Shown one piece after another: positions 1 to 14,600 of a DNA stretch of 64,000 bases. The DNA is from Mallotus nudiflorus (lineage: Eukaryota > Streptophyta > Magnoliopsida > Malpighiales > Euphorbiaceae). Both the position numbers and the translations under genes were made by a program. Location of the stretch: contig CANTUR010000645.1 of assembly GCA_947683625.1 (NCBI GenBank), positions 673,501 to 737,500 on the forward strand, in the 5' to 3' direction. The notes beneath the pieces were generated by a model, which saw only the letters and a list, made by a program, of their open reading frames with translations, did not search any database and had not been told where the DNA came from. Position 1 is the stretch's first letter, and the number at the start of each line of letters is the position of its first letter.

Positions 1-1687
1 CTTCTTCACCAGGAATTCTGAAAATTACCTCTTTATTCCTGCAATCTACCACGGTATAGTGCTGAGATAACCAATCCATTCCCAAAATAACATCAAATTC
101 CATCACATCCAACAAGATCAAATCAGTGGGTAATTCTCTATCTCCCACGAGAACTGGACAACCAGAAAGAACAATATCGGTGTCTAAGGAATCGCTCAGA
201 GGAGTGGCAACAGATAAAGGAAAAGCCATCCTCGAAGCTTGCCAACAAGATTTAGAAGCAAAAATAGGAGAAACAAATGAATGCGTGGCACCCGGATCAA
301 ACAAAACCCAAGCATCCAGGTAACAAATAGAAACAATACCTGCCACGATTGCATTAGATGCCTGAGCATCCTGCTGAGTGAGATGAAAAACTCTGGCATG
401 TCCTCGACCTCCCTGCTAACTGGTAGAAGCCTGGCCAACACCTCTAGCACCTCCTCTAGTACCTCTACCACGACTCTGCTGTGGAACAAGCTAAGTGGAA
501 CTCTGATGCTGAGCTGGTGGTAACTGAAATGGCACGGGTGCAGCACTAGCAATCGACTGCTATGGGAATCATGGAATCTTCGGCTACTAATACCCCGAGT
601 AAGGACACGATCTGGCAAAATGTCTTGTCTGCCCGCATCTGAAGCATGTCAGTGGTGTCAGATAACACGGTCCCTGATGGACTCTACTATAAGTCTGGCA
701 AACACTGGCCGCTGATCCAGAACTACGATCACTGCTGCTGCTCGAAGCACCTGACCCAAATCTGAATGATCTATGCTGACCTCCACGGCCATGTCTACTG
801 CTCCGATGCACTCGTTGCTGCTGTCTCTGACTCTGCTGAGTCGGACCTCGCTGTTGACTACTCAAACCAACATGAAAACTCGAATATAGAGTAGCCTGCA
901 ATCCACTCGACTGAACTCCTAACTGGTAATAATCAGCCATCGCTCCCTGCCTAACTAGCCTCAGCTCAATCTCCTTGGCCAACTCGATCACAGACTCTAG
1001 AGTAAGGCCTACTGTAGGCATACCAGTAAAAGCTAAACCCAAACCAGTAATGTAGGTAGTGACAATAAAGTACTGGTCTCACATCAGATCCTCTGTATAT
1101 CTACCCAAACGAAGAAACTCTTGGGTGTACTCCTCTACAGATAAATCTCCATGAGAAATGTTGGTCAACTGGAGATGATAGCTCATACGAAGAGGCTCTG
1201 GACAGAATCTCCTCATAAATCACTCTCTGAACTAAGCCCAGGTCATCGTCATCATATAAGGTTGGATCACCTGAATAAACTAATCTAAGGCTGGTCCCTT
1301 GACGATCATGATCCGCTGATACTCGGTATGAGCAGTTTGAGTCCGAGTCTCGATCGCGTGCAGAAAATCTAACGGATCAGAAGTACCGTCAAAAGAAATC
1401 CTGCCAACTCAGGCATAGAACAAAGCTGCCTCAAGGTCAGACATACCCTGCTGATAGGCAGACTGAACAGGCTGAACGACTGGAGGCACAGGAACATCAA
1501 ATTCAGGCTCTACAGGCTCCTCGTCCTGTAACTCTCTCTGCCTACGGCGACCTACCGCTCCTTGAGGTCTACCTCTGCCATGACCTCTACATCTAACTGG
1601 CTGCTCAGGAGGTAAAACCTCATCCTGAAAGGACTTATCATCCTCGGCCTCAACGACCGGTGGAGCGACACGCGCTCGCCTCCTCAT
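1..1687 (-). pseudogene. Element A: gag and start of protease (Tekay-type), broken
   Basis: This is the N-terminal part of a Ty3/gypsy polyprotein read leftward from an ATG at 1685-1687. It has an arginine/glycine-rich N-terminus, a capsid-like region, a CCHC knuckle (CFRCGQTRHFARSC) and the beginning of an aspartic protease; the rest lies left of the window. By comparison with element B, the frame is interrupted by stops at 1409-1411, 1280-1282, 1079-1081 and 587-589, and a 12-bp in-frame block is missing near 1310. The protease catalytic triplet reads D-P-G (codons at 293-298) instead of D-S/T-G, so protease would be inactive even without the stops. Gag would package element RNA into cytoplasmic particles; this copy cannot encode it. 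The family assignment is secure; the inactivity follows directly from the stops. Confidence 0.9.
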
Positions 1688-1877
1688 TCTGAAAAGACAA
1701 ACGGAAAGATTCAAACAAAACAAACTACGGAGGAATAACGTAGAAAACTAAGCAAGGAATACTTATCAAGACATACTCAAACCTAATTCACTGCAGTAGT
1801 TCAACAGAAAATAGAACTTTAAAACTAGGGTCATAACTCACAAAACTAAGCCCTGACACAGAACTCCGCTCTGATAC

Positions 1878-2330
1878 TGTAATATCCCGTATTTTTAAAT
1901 ATTTTAATACTGCATCGGGATATGCAGTATTAATAATTTTTGTATATATTTATGATATTTCATGAGTTGCTATTTAATTAAAATTGATTTTTAATTTTTT
2001 TATATTATTTTAAGCACTTTACGTAAAATTTTCCCGGAACTTACATTTTCGGGAAAATTGACACGTAAATTATTTATTATTAATTATTTTAAATAATTTT
2101 ACGAACTTACATGAACTCATATATATTTTTAAAGTACTAAATAACGTATATATGTATATTTATTTATTTAATTAGGGTTTAATTAATTACCCTAATATTT
2201 TATTATTTATTAATTAGTTTTAATATTATTTAATTATTTTTAGTGTATAAATTATTAAAAATATTAAATTATATGTGTGCGGTGTATATTTAATGTGTGA
2301 TTTTATATTATTTTAATATATAGTGTAAAA

Positions 2331-2405
<75 letters not shown>

Positions 2406-5178
2406 CATTTAATATTAAACAAAAAAATAAAGTTTGAGTTATTTACAAAAGTGCCATTAAAGTTTCTCCTTCTTCCCCGATCGTCCCTCACGCGAATCCG
2501 GCCACTGTCATGCCGATTCCTTACCGTTGGTGTGCCACCACCTCCCCCAGCCTTCCTCGCCGCCTGTACCAGCTGTTTCCGGCGTCTAGAGATCGGTTTT
2601 TGGCCGGAAGCCGAGAGTTTGCATTTTCTTCTTCCGTCGTGATTCCGACTATCGTTTTTGACACCGCCAATCTCTTTCTTCTCCTTGAGCTCCGGTGAGT
2701 GTGATTCTAGCTTTGGTTTGAGCTTAAATGGTCTTGATTTGCTTAGGTTTCAAATTTTTGATTTCGGCCATGTTAGGGTTCTTAAATTTTTTGGACTTCA
2801 ATTTTATTGATTCATGAAAAATTCCTTCACAAATATTGTTCCCCTTAGCTTAATCTACATGTATGAATTTTTTTAGAATTTTTGGGAATTATTTTGATTT
2901 TTGGGTATTTTTTAATATTTTAATATTATTTTCTAATTTTCGTAAATTAATTAAATAAATTATGAAATTGTGTTTTATGATAATTATAGGTGTTTAAATG
3001 AATTATAGAAATTTATTTGGAATTTTTATGAATTTCTATGTATTTATTTTGAATTATTTAAGTTTATGGAATTATTGAAAAATAGGGTTAAATGTGTTTT
3101 TAATTGAATTTAACTGGTTAATTGAGTTTAATTATTGATATTATTGATAAATATGTTGAGAAAATTAATTTTGGATAATTATACTATTTTTGGTGAATTT
3201 TTGAAATAATTTTAGTATATTTATATATATAACGGCATTTTGGTAATTTTACACAAAATTGGCTAAAAATGTAATTTAATTGGTTTTAATAGTTATTTAA
3301 CGTATAAAAATGATTTCTATAAATTATTTAGTATTTTTAACTAATTAAAACTATTTTTCGTGAATTATTTTCAATTATATATATAATATACGATTTTATT
3401 AATAAAATGAGTTTTTATCGGTTTTTACTGTGTTTAAAGGTTAATTATGTAATTTCTACTTATAAAATGAATTTTTATGTTACAAGGGTATTTTTGGTAT
3501 TTCTATATTGTTCTGTGATTGTGGACCCTGATCGGTAGATTGTAGTTTGGAGTCCAGCCGAGGGGTTGTGGATTTGTTGTGTTCATTTTTTGAAGTGTGT
3601 TTCTTTGCAAGGTCGGCTCTACTCTTTGAGTAGAGAGATGTCCGTTTTACAGGGGAGGTTTTGCCGAATTTTTGGTAGAATTCTCGTAAAACGTGATGTC
3701 CGGTCGAACCCTAATTTCGATTCTGTGTTTAATATTCTAGATCGAGTTCTAGGATTTTCTGTTAGGTTTATTCTAATTTATGTCGTTATTATTTGTTTAG
3801 TTGCGTCGAGACCGAGGCCCAATGGACCAGGCCCGTCGGATCCATCTCATGGAGCGCACTAAGTGTGAGTTACTATTATATATATATATGCTTTAGGATG
3901 CATGATTTTAGAAATACATGTTTCATTTTGATTAAATATGCATAAATAATGTGATTTGCATTTAAGTATATTTTTGGTTTATTTTTGGTATATATTAAAT
4001 TATATGCATGTTTTATTAATGAACTGTGTTTAAAATGTTTTCAAATATATCTCTAGTTTATTTTGTAATTTAATTGGATTTATTTGACATATATATACTC
4101 AAAATATACCTAGATTATTTTTGGTATATTTCCAGTATATATATGGTTTATATTGTTATGTTATTTAAATTCATGCATCATTGATTTATGAATGAATGTT
4201 TTATATTTATTAATGAAGGATATCAATAGAACGTGCTACCTAGTGGGCAGCACTAGGACCGAGTATGTACCGGTACGCCTATAGCATTTAGGCTATATTA
4301 CTAACCATTTGTGGATATTGACTGGATATGATTATTTGATGTGTGAGATATGGTTTGGAGGTGTGATTGCTGGAGCTCGGTTGACCAAGTGTCTCGGGGC
4401 CAATCACACTGACAGTCAGACTGCTGGAGCTTGGTTGACTTAATGTCTCGGGGCCAGTCTACTGTCTAAATGGAATAAGTGAATATTTTGGAATAAGTGA
4501 GCCTGTATGGCTAGAGTGTTGTCTAACACTATTTGAGGTTGCGATATTCTAGGGTTCTATTTGATCCTTCATAAACACTGATTTTCAATAAATATATATA
4601 AAATGATTTTATTGCATCTGTGTGTATTTGCCTGTATATATATACATATTAGATATATACTGTTGATTGTATGCATTGTCATTTAGTGTGCATGTATATA
4701 TACTATAGTAATTCACTCAGTGAGGTCTGACTCCCCTCCGTTGACTATTTTTCAGGAGAGTCATCTTCTTCAGACCTCAGTAGCAGGCCTGTACGCCGGA
4801 TTTCTTCTGCCCCGGCTTCTTTATGTAAACTGCTCACTTGAGTTTTATTTTTATAATCTAGACACTGCAGTAGTTGTAAATAAATTATGGGTTTTATGTA
4901 TTATATTTGTGTGAGTTATGTATTTTAAGAATTTGAACTGAAACTTGTATTAAAGGATTTATTTATATATATGAGATGAGGATTTGATTTAAATTGCGTG
5001 GTGGATTATTATTTTGACATTTATGATTTATTTCGCTGCATAATATTTTATTTAATTGTGTTATTATTATTACTATTGCATGTTTATTTTATTTTATTTT
5101 TAGGCTTGCTACAGGTTCCGGATTCAAAAGAATTCCCATTCCCTAGCGCCAGTCATGGCCCTGTTTTGGGTCGTGACA
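1878..5178 (+). mobile_element. Solo LTR (Tekay family 1) inserted in the primer-binding site of element A
   Basis: The insert starts TGTAATATCCCG and ends GGGTCGTGACA, in the orientation opposite to element A. It is flanked by the 5-bp duplication GATAC (1873-1877 and 5179-5183). There is no internal coding region, so this is a solo LTR left by LTR-LTR recombination. It holds a (TA)n tract at about 2332-2400 in the promoter position, a leader ORF ending at 2698 on a GTGAGT donor, and the full set of conserved stem-loops, including CCTAGTG/CACTAGG (4239-4257) and the twin stem-loop (4361-4460). Removing it and one GATAC rebuilds the A primer-binding site, GCTCTGATACCA on this strand. Confidence 0.96.
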
Positions 5179-5189
5179 GATACCAACTT

Positions 5190-8100
5190 TGTCATGACCC
5201 AAGACAGGGGCCATGACCTGCGCTAGGGAACGGGAATTCTTTCGAATCCGGAACCCGTAGCAAGCCTAAAAATAAAATAAACATGCAATAGTAATAATAA
5301 CAATATATAATGCAGCGGAAATAAAAATCATAAATATAATAATAACATATACACCAACTGGATTTAAATCAAATCCTCATCATTTCATATATATAAATCT
5401 TAATACAAATCCAGTTCAAATATAATACAACATCTCTTTAAATATTTAACGACTACTGCAGTGTCTAGATAAAATAAACCCAAGACTTAGAGAAGCAGTT
5501 TACACAAAGAAGCCGGGGCGGAAGAAATCCGGCGTACAGGCCTGCTACTGAGGTCTGAAGATGATGACTCTCCTGAAAAATGGTCAACAGAGGGGAGTCA
5601 GACCTCACTGAGTGAATTACTATAATATATATACATGCATACTAAATGACAATGCATACAATCAACAATATATATCTAATATGTATATATACAAGCAAAT
5701 ACACACAGATGCAATAAAATCATTTTATATATATTTCATTGAAAATCATCGTTTATGAAGGATCAAATAGAACCCTAGAATATCGAAACCTCAAACAGTG
5801 TTAGACAACACTCTAGCCATACAGGCTCACTTATTCCAAAATATTCACTTATTCCATTTAGACAGTAGACTGGTCCCAAGACACTAAGTCGACCGAGCTC
5901 CAGCAGTCTGACTGTCAGTGTGATTGGCCCCGAGACACTAGGTCAACCGAGCTCCAGCAATCACACCCAAATCACATCTCACACATTAGATAAATCAATT
6001 CCAATCAAAATCCTCAAACTGGTTAGTAATATAGCCTAAATGCTATAAGTGCACCGGTACGTACTCGGTCCTAGTGCTGCCCACTAGGTAGCACGTTCTA
6101 TTGATATCCTTCATTAATAAATATAAAACATTCATTCATAAATAAATGATGCATGAAATTAAATAAAATAACATTATAAACCATATATATATACTGGAAA
6201 TATACCAAAAGTAAACCAGGTATATTTCGAGTATATATACGTCAAACAAATCCAATTAAATTATAAATTAAGCTAGAAATATATTTAAAAACATTTTAAA
6301 TAAAATTTATTAATAAAACATGCATATAATTTAATATATACCGAAAATAAACCAAAAATAAACTAAAGATATACTTAAATACTAATCACATTATTTATGC
6401 ATATTTAATCAAAATAAAACATATATTTCTAAAATCATGCATCCTAAAGCATATATATATATAAAATAGTAACTCACACTTAGTGCGCTCCACGAGATGG
6501 ATCCGACGGGCCTGGTCCACTAGGCCTTGGTCTCGGCATAACTAAACAAACAATAACGACAGAAATCAGAATAAACCTAACAGAAAATCCTAGAACTTGA
6601 TCTAGAATATTAAACACAGAATCAAAATTAGGGTTCGACCGGACATCACGTTTTATGAGAATTCTACCAAAAATTTGGTAAAACCTCCCCTGTAAAATGG
6701 ACATCTCTCTACTCAAAGAGTAGAGCTGACCCTGCAAAGAAACACACTTCAAAAAATGAACATAACAAATCCACAACCCCTCGGTCGAACTCCAAACTAC
6801 AGTCTATCGACCGGGGTCCACAATCACAGAACAATATAGAAATACCAAAAATACCCTTATAACATAGAAATTCATTTTATAAGTAGAAATTACATAATTA
6901 ACCTTTAAACACAGTAAAAACCGATAAAAACTCATTTTATTAGAAAAATCGTATATTATATATATATTTGAAAATAATTCACGAAAAATAGTTTTAATTA
7001 GTTAAAAATACTAAATAATTTGTAGAAATCATTTTTATACCTTAAATAACTATTAAAACCAATTAAATTACATTTTTAGCCAATTTTGTGTAAAATTACC
7101 AAAATGCCCTTATATATATAAATATACTATAATTACTTCAAAAATTCACCAAAAATAGTATAATTATCCAAAATTAATTTTTTCAACATATTTATCAATA
7201 ATATCAATAATTTAACTCAATTTACCAATTAAGTTTAATTAAAAACATAATTAACCCTATTTTCCAAAAATTACATAAACCTAAATAATTCAAAATAAAT
7301 ACTTAGAAATTCATAAAAATTCAAAATAAATTCCTATAATTCATTTCAACACCTATATTTATCATAAAACACCATTTCATAATTTAATTAATTAAATTCC
7401 GAAAATTAGAAAATAATATTAAAATATTCAAAAATACCCAAAAATCAAAATAATCTCCAAAAATTCCAAAAAAATTCACACATGTATATTAAGCTAAGGG
7501 GAACAATATTTATGAAGGAATTTTTCATGAATTAATCAAATTGAAGTCCAAAAAATTTAAGAACCCTAATATGGCTAAAATCGAAAATTCGAAACCTAAG
7601 CAAATCAAAACCATTTAAGCTCAAACCAAAGCTAGAATCACACTCACCGGAGCTCAAGGAGAAGAAAGAGACCAACGGTGTCAAAAATGGTGGCCAAAAA
7701 TGCGAGGTGTGAAGAAATTGCAAACTTTCGGTTTTCCGGCGATGACAGAGGCAAACGGTGCCGGAGAAGAGAAGGAAAGGTGGTAGAGCTGCTGGCTGGG
7801 AAGGGCGGAGCTGTTGGTGGCACACCGACGGTAGGTGGTCGGGATTTGCAGTGGGAGGGGGAGAAGGGACGGGCTCGGGAAGAAGAAGGAAGAAGAAGAA
7901 AAGAAAAGGAAAAGAAAAGAAAAGAAAAAGAAAAAGAAAAAAGAAAAAGAAAAAGAAAAAATAATTTTAATAAAATATTTGGGAAAAATCACACACCACG
8001 CATTATTATAATAATTTAAAATTTAATAATAAATAAAATAATTAAATAACAATAAAATTAATAAACAAATAATAAAATATTAGGGTAATAAATTAAACCC

Positions 8101-8398
8101 TAATTAAATAAATATATACACACATAGACTTTATTTAGTAATTTAAAAATACGTATGAGTTCATGCAAGTCCGTAAATCTATTTAAAATAATTAATAATA
8201 AAATATTTAAGTGAAAATTTCCCCGAAAATGTAAGTCCCGAGAAAATTTTACGTAAAGGACTTTAAATAATACACTATAATTAAAATAGGTTTTAAATAC
8301 ACATCAACTCGTAAAAATATCATAGTATATATACAAAAATTATTAACACTGCATATCCCGATGCAATATTAAAATGTTTAAAAATACGGGATATTACA
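5190..8398 (-). mobile_element. 5' LTR of element A
   Basis: It runs on this strand from TGTCATGACCC to GGGATATTACA and is a complete family-1 LTR of 3209 bp. It is the 5' LTR because the gag of A lies immediately downstream in the element's sense. The base after it begins AGACT; D's other LTR has the same sequence at this point (about 33687), so A inserted into D's 3' LTR with AGACT as the likely duplication. The partner LTR is outside the window. A purine-rich tract (about 7876-7965; CT-rich in sense) occupies the promoter-proximal position. The recurring ORF on the minus strand at 6480-6776 overlaps the stem-loop region and is not counted as a gene. Confidence 0.93.
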
Positions 8399-10474
8399 AG
8401 ACTAGCCCCGAGACATTAAGTCAACTGAGCTCCAGCAGTCTCACTGTCAGTGTGATTGACCCTGAGACATTAAGTCAACTGAGCTCCTGCAATCACACTA
8501 CTCAATCACTGAAATTCTCAATAATAGATTAATCAAATTTAACCTCAAATGATCTTATAAACTTAACCCTAAAATCTATCGCACTAGTACGTACACAGTT
8601 CTAGTGCAGCCCACTTGGTAGCACGTTCTATTGATATCCTTCAAATAAATCATAACTTATGGAAAAAAATAAAATGCATAATTAAAATAAAATGGCATCC
8701 AATGAAGAAAAATATACTAGAAATATACCGAATATATACTAAAAATATTCTAAATAGATATGTTACATATATAACAAAATCGACCATAAATAAACCAAAT
8801 GCATATTAAAAATATATCAGATATATACGTCGCATATATATATCAAAATATACCAAAAATGTATTGAAAGTATACCAAAAATATATTTATTCATTTAATA
8901 AAATAATTCATGCTTAAACTTATATCAAACATGAAAATTCATAATCATGTATCTACATGCAATGTATATATAAAATCATAACTCATAAGTTTGCGCTCAT
9001 CGAGACAGACTCAACAGGCCTGATCCGATAGGCCTCGGTGTTAGTGCAGCTAGAAAAAAATAATGATAATATCATAATAAATTCCTAACTCATACTTCTA
9101 AGAATTCTAAAGGAAGACTTGATCTAAGAATTTAAAACTCAGTCAACTACGGAAATTCAAGATCGACCCGATGTCACGTTTTATGAGAATTCCACTGAAA
9201 AATTGGCAAAACCTCCTCTGTAAAATGAACATCTCTCTACTAAAAGTAGAGCTGATCATGCAAAAAAAAATACATTTCTAAAACACAGAGTGCTCAATAT
9301 CTCGGGTTGGGACCTCGAACTATACAATTCCCAACCGAGGTTCACAATACGCGATAAAAATAAATAGTTAATAATAATATATTAAAATCATTAAAAATCG
9401 ATAAAATCAATAATAAATCACAATATAATGCATTTAAACATCAAAACACTAAATATACTTATTTTCACAATAATTAAATAAAAATCTCAATTAATTATAT
9501 AATATTAATAAAATCTCAATTTTTCAAATATTCAACATAAAATAGTAAAATTCACATTTAAGTACTCAAATAGTTTAAATATATTATAGAAGTAGTTAAA
9601 AACCCATTTAATCACCAAAATAGTAAATAATTTACTATTTGAATATAATTTTCAAAAATTAGTATTAATTGGTTAAAAATAGTAATTAATTTGTAAAAAT
9701 TACTTTAATACCCTATAAAATTCTAAAATCATTTAAAACATACTATTTAACTATAATTTCTACAAAAATACACAATTAACTCATATATCCAAAATTCACA
9801 TAATATAATATATTTTCCAAAAATTATATAAAATTACCAATAATTATTTTATCAATACTAAAATTACTAAGTTAAATTAATAACACTAACTAAATCAAAT
9901 TTCCATACAAAAATAATTAATTAACATAATTATAAAAAATTCAACTTTAAATTATTAAAATATTCAAAAATACCTATTATTCAAATTAATTCAAAAAAAT
10001 ATACAAAAATTATTTTTGAGAAGCTTAAGCTACATACAACACCAATCTCAAAGCAAAAATTCATGGATCAAACCCAAAAATAAAATAAAAATTTGAAACC
10101 CTAAAGTCACCTAAACAAAAACTTGACATAACTAAAAAAACAAGGGAGTTTAAGCTCAAACCAAGCTTGGTATTCAACTCACTAGTGTCAGAGCATTCAA
10201 TAGAGACCAGAATCAAGAGCTCTCGTGGCTAGAAACTTCATTGGTAAAAATGGTGGCTCTCTCAATCTCTCATGTTATCCAACAACTCTAGCGACTTCTA
10301 CAGGTAAAGGACGATGGCTAAAGGTGATTGGTGGCACAGTGACGGCTCCGGCGTAGCATGGGGTGGTGCTGGGTTGCCAGCTCATCGGGGAAGAAGGAGG
10401 AAAAAGGTGAGAAGGAAAAGAAAAATGGTAGGGGGAAAAGAAAATGAATGGTTGACCTATGCATGTCCCTTTTT
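8399..10474 (-). mobile_element. Element D 3' LTR, middle part (family-2 LTR)
   Basis: This sequence aligns by eye with D's 5' LTR (33687 onward) and with LTR F: it has the twin stem-loop, the block before TTGATATCC, a CTCGGG/CCGAG stem (9301-9339) and the donor-like region near 10180. It is clearly diverged from the family-1 LTRs around it. It is cut on the left by element A and on the right by LTR C, and resumes at 24923. I see no gene in it; short ORFs near 10275-10511 are chance frames. Confidence 0.85.
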
Positions 10475-11657
10475 TGTCACGACCCAAAACTGGGGCCATG
10501 ACCAGCGCTAGGGAATGAGAATTCTTTCGAATCCGGAACCCGTAGCAAGCCTAAAAATAAAATAAACATGCAATAATAATAACAATATATAATGCAGCGG
10601 AAATAAAATTATAAATATAATATTAACATATGCAGTAAATGGATTTAAATCAAATCCTCATCATCACATATATATAAACTCTTTTAATACAAATCCAGTT
10701 CAAATATATATAATACAACATCTCTTTAAATATTTAATGACTACTGCAGTGTCTAGATAAAATAAATCCAAGACTCAGAGAAGCAGTTTAAACAAAGAAG
10801 CCGGGGCGGAAGAAATCCGACGGCAGGCCTGCTACTGAGGTCTGAAGATGATGACTCTCCTGAAAAATTAGTCAACGGAGGGGAGTTAGACCTCACTGAG
10901 TGAATTACTATAATATATATACATGCATACTAAATGACAATGCATACAGTCAACAGTATATATATAATATGTATATATACAGGCAACTTCACACAGATGC
11001 AGAAAAATCATTTTTTTTATATATTTTATTGAAAATCATCTTTTATGAAGGATCAAATAGAACCCTATGATATCAAAACCTCAATCAGTTTTAGACAACA
11101 CTCTAGCCATACAGGCTCACTTAATCCAAATATATCCACTTAATCCATTTAGACAGTAGACTGGCCCCGAGACACTAAGTCAACCAAGCTCCAGCAATCT
11201 GACTGTCAGTGTGATTGGCCTCGAGACACTTGGTCAACCGAGCTCCAGCAATCACACTCCCAAACCATATCTCACATATCAATTAATCATATTCAATCAA
11301 TATCCATAAATAGGTTAGTAATATAGCCTAAATGCTATAGGCATACCGGTACGTACTCGATCCTAGTGCTGCCCACTAAGTAGCACGTTCTATTGATATC
11401 CTTCATTAATAAATGTAAAACATCCATTCACAAATAAATGATGCATGAATTTAAATAAAATAACAATATAAACCATATATATACCGAAAATATACCAAAA
11501 GTAAACCAGGTATATTTCGAGTATATATACGTCAAATAAATTCAATAAAATTATAAATTAAGCTAGAAATATATTTAAAAACATTTTAAATATAATTTAT
11601 TAATAAAACATGCATATAATTTAATATATACCGAAAATAAACTAAAAATATACTTAA
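10475..11657 (-). mobile_element. LTR C, left part (family 1), interrupted by element B
   Basis: It begins TGTCACGACCC and follows the family-1 LTR consensus up to the CTTAA target of element B at 11653-11657. It continues at 22876. No gag or pol belongs to it, so it is a solo LTR or LTR remnant. Its left flank (TTTTT) and the flank of its right part (ATTAT) do not match, so no target duplication is visible. Confidence 0.88.
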
Positions 11658-14600
11658 TGTCACGACCCAAAACAGGAGTCATGACCGGCGCTAGGGAACG
11701 GGAATTCTTTCGAATCCGGAACCCGTAGCAAGCCTAAAAATAAAATAAATATGCAATAATAACCATAAAAATATAATATGCAGCGGAAAATAAAAATCAT
11801 AAATATTACAATATCATCCATACCAACTGGATTCAATTCAAAACTCATCACATCAAATATATAATCTCATAAATGTATAATCTTTATACAAATCCAATTT
11901 TACTATAATACATCTCTTTAAAACAAATACTTTATTTCACAACTACTGAAAATCACAACTACTGCAGTGTCTAGATAAAATAAATAAGACTCAAGTATAC
12001 AATTTACATAAAGAAGCCGGGGCGGAAGAAATCCGGCGTATCGACCTGCTACTGAGGTCTGAGGAAGTTGACTCTCCTGAAAAATAGTCAACGGAGGGGA
12101 GTCAGACCTCACTGAGTGAATTACTATAATATATATACATACACTCTAAGTGATAATGCATACAGTCAACAGTATATATATATCTAATATATATACAGGC
12201 AAATACACACAAATGCAGAAAAATCATTTTTTATATATTTTACTGAAAAATCCCAATTTATGAAGGATCACATAGAACCCTAGAATATCGCAACCTCAGA
12301 AAATAGTGTTAAACAACACTCTAGCCACACAGGCTCACTTATTCCAAATATATCCACTTAATCCATTTGGACAGTAGACTGGCCCCGAGACACTAAGTCA
12401 ACCGAGCTCCAGCAGTCTGACTGCCAGTGTGATTGGCCCCGAGACACTTGGTCAACCAAGCTCCAGCAATCACACCCCAAACCACATCTCACATATCAAT
12501 AATCATAATCAAATCAATATCCACAAATAAGTTAGTAATATAGCCTAAAGCTATAGGCGTACCGGTACGTACTCGGTCCTAGTGCTGCCCACTAGGTAGC
12601 ACGTTCTATTGATATCCTTCATTAATAAATAATAAAACATTCATTCACAAATATAAATGATGCATGAATATAAATGAAACAACAATATAAACCATATATA
12701 TACCGAAAATATACCAAACATAAACCAGGTATATTTTGAGTATATATATGTCAAATAAATCCAATCAAATCATGAATTAAACTAAAAATATATTTAAAAA
12801 CATTTTAAATATATTTTATTAATAAAACATGTATATAATTTATTATATACCAAAAATATACTTGAATATAAATCACATTATTTATGCATATTCAGTCAAA
12901 ATAAAACATGCATTTTCTAAATCATGCATCCTAAGCATATATATATAATATAGTAACTCACCTAATGCGCTCCACGAGACAGGTCCGACGGGCCTGGTCC
13001 ACTAACCCTCGGTCTCGGCGCAACTAAACAAGAAATAATTAATCGACATCAGAATAACCCTAACAGAAATCTTAGAATTCAATCTAGAGTATTCAACACA
13101 GAATCGGAAATTAGGGTTCGACTGGATATCACGTTTTACGAGAATTCTACCGAAAATCCGGCAGAACCTCCCCTGTAAAACGGACATCTCTCTACTCAAA
13201 AGAGTAGAGCCAACCCTGCACAGAAACACACTTCAAAAATAAACACCACAATCAATCACAACCCCTCGGTCGGACTCCAGACTACAATCTGTCGACCGGG
13301 GTCCACAAACACAGAATATATATTCAAATATACCAAAAATATCCTTAAATCATAAAAATACATTTCATACGTAGAAATTACATAATAAATCTTGAAACAC
13401 TGTAAAAATCGATTAAAACTCATTTTATTAGAAAAATCGTATATTATATATATAATTGAAAATAATTCCCGAAAAATAGTTTTAATTAGTTAAAAATACT
13501 AAATATTTTGTAGAAATCATTTTTATACCTTAAATAAATATTAAAACCAATTAAATTACATTTTTAGACAATTTAGGGTAAAATTACCAAAATACCCCTA
13601 TATATATATATATATACCTAAATTAGTTCAAAAATTCACCAAAAATCATACAATTATCCAAAATTAATTTTCTCAACATATTTATCAATAATATCAATAA
13701 TTAAACTCAATTAACCAATTAAATTCAATTTAAAACACAATTAACTTAATTTTACAAAATCACATAAACTTCAATAATTAAAAATAAATACTTAGAAATT
13801 CATAAAAATTCCAAATAAATTCCTATAATTCATTTCAACACCTAATTCAACCGTAAACTCCAATTTCATAATTTAAATAATTAATTTCCGAAAATTAGAA
13901 AATAATATTAAAATATTCAAAAATACCCAAAAATCCAAACAACCTCCAAAAATTCTGTAAAAATTCATACATGTAGATTAAGCTACTAGGAACAAAATTT
14001 GTGTAGGAAGTTTCCATGAATCATCCAAATAGAAGCTCAAAAAAATCGAAAACCCAAAGAGGCCGAAAATTTCAAATCGAAACCTAAGCAATTCTAGACC
14101 ATTTTAGCTCAAACCAAAGCTAGAATAACACTCACCAGAGCTCAAGGAGAAGATAGAGACCGGCGGTGTCGAAAATGGTGGCCGGAGGAGGGAGAAACGG
14201 CAGTGAAGAATAGTGGTGGTCGGCGCCCGCGGGAGAGAAAGAAGAAGAAGAAGAAAAAGAAAAAGAAAGAAAAAGGAAAGAAAAAGAAAAAGAAAAAGAA
14301 AGAAAAAGGAAAAGAAAAAAAAAGAAAAAAATAAATTAAATTAAAATAATTAAATATTAATAAATAATTAATAATAAAATAATAAATTTTAATAATTTAA
14401 TAATAAATAAAATAATCAAATAATAATAAATAAATAATAAAATATTAGGGTAATAATAAACCCTAATTAAATAAATATACACACACAGGCTTTATTTAAT
14501 AATTTAAAAATATGTATGAGTTCATGCAAACCCGTAAATACATTTAAAATAATTAATAATACATTGTTTACGTGGAAATTTCCCCGAAAATGAAAGTCCC

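Noticed and set aside
281..523. Antisense ORF opposite the gag-protease junction, also at 18147-18389 and 58689-59165
   Set aside because: It mirrors the coding strand and is preserved only because the three elements are similar; no start context or known domain.
3566..3862. 98-codon ORF recurring in LTRs (also 6480-6776, 13002-13229, 21115-21342, 47979-48236)
   Set aside because: It overlaps the stem-loop region, its frame shifts between copies with hairpin loop length, and its ends differ; sequence identity of LTRs explains the recurrence.
7678..8019. K/E-rich ORFs over GA tracts (also 54730-54951, 62847-63128)
   Set aside because: They arise from low-complexity GA repeats in the LTR promoter region, antisense to the leader.
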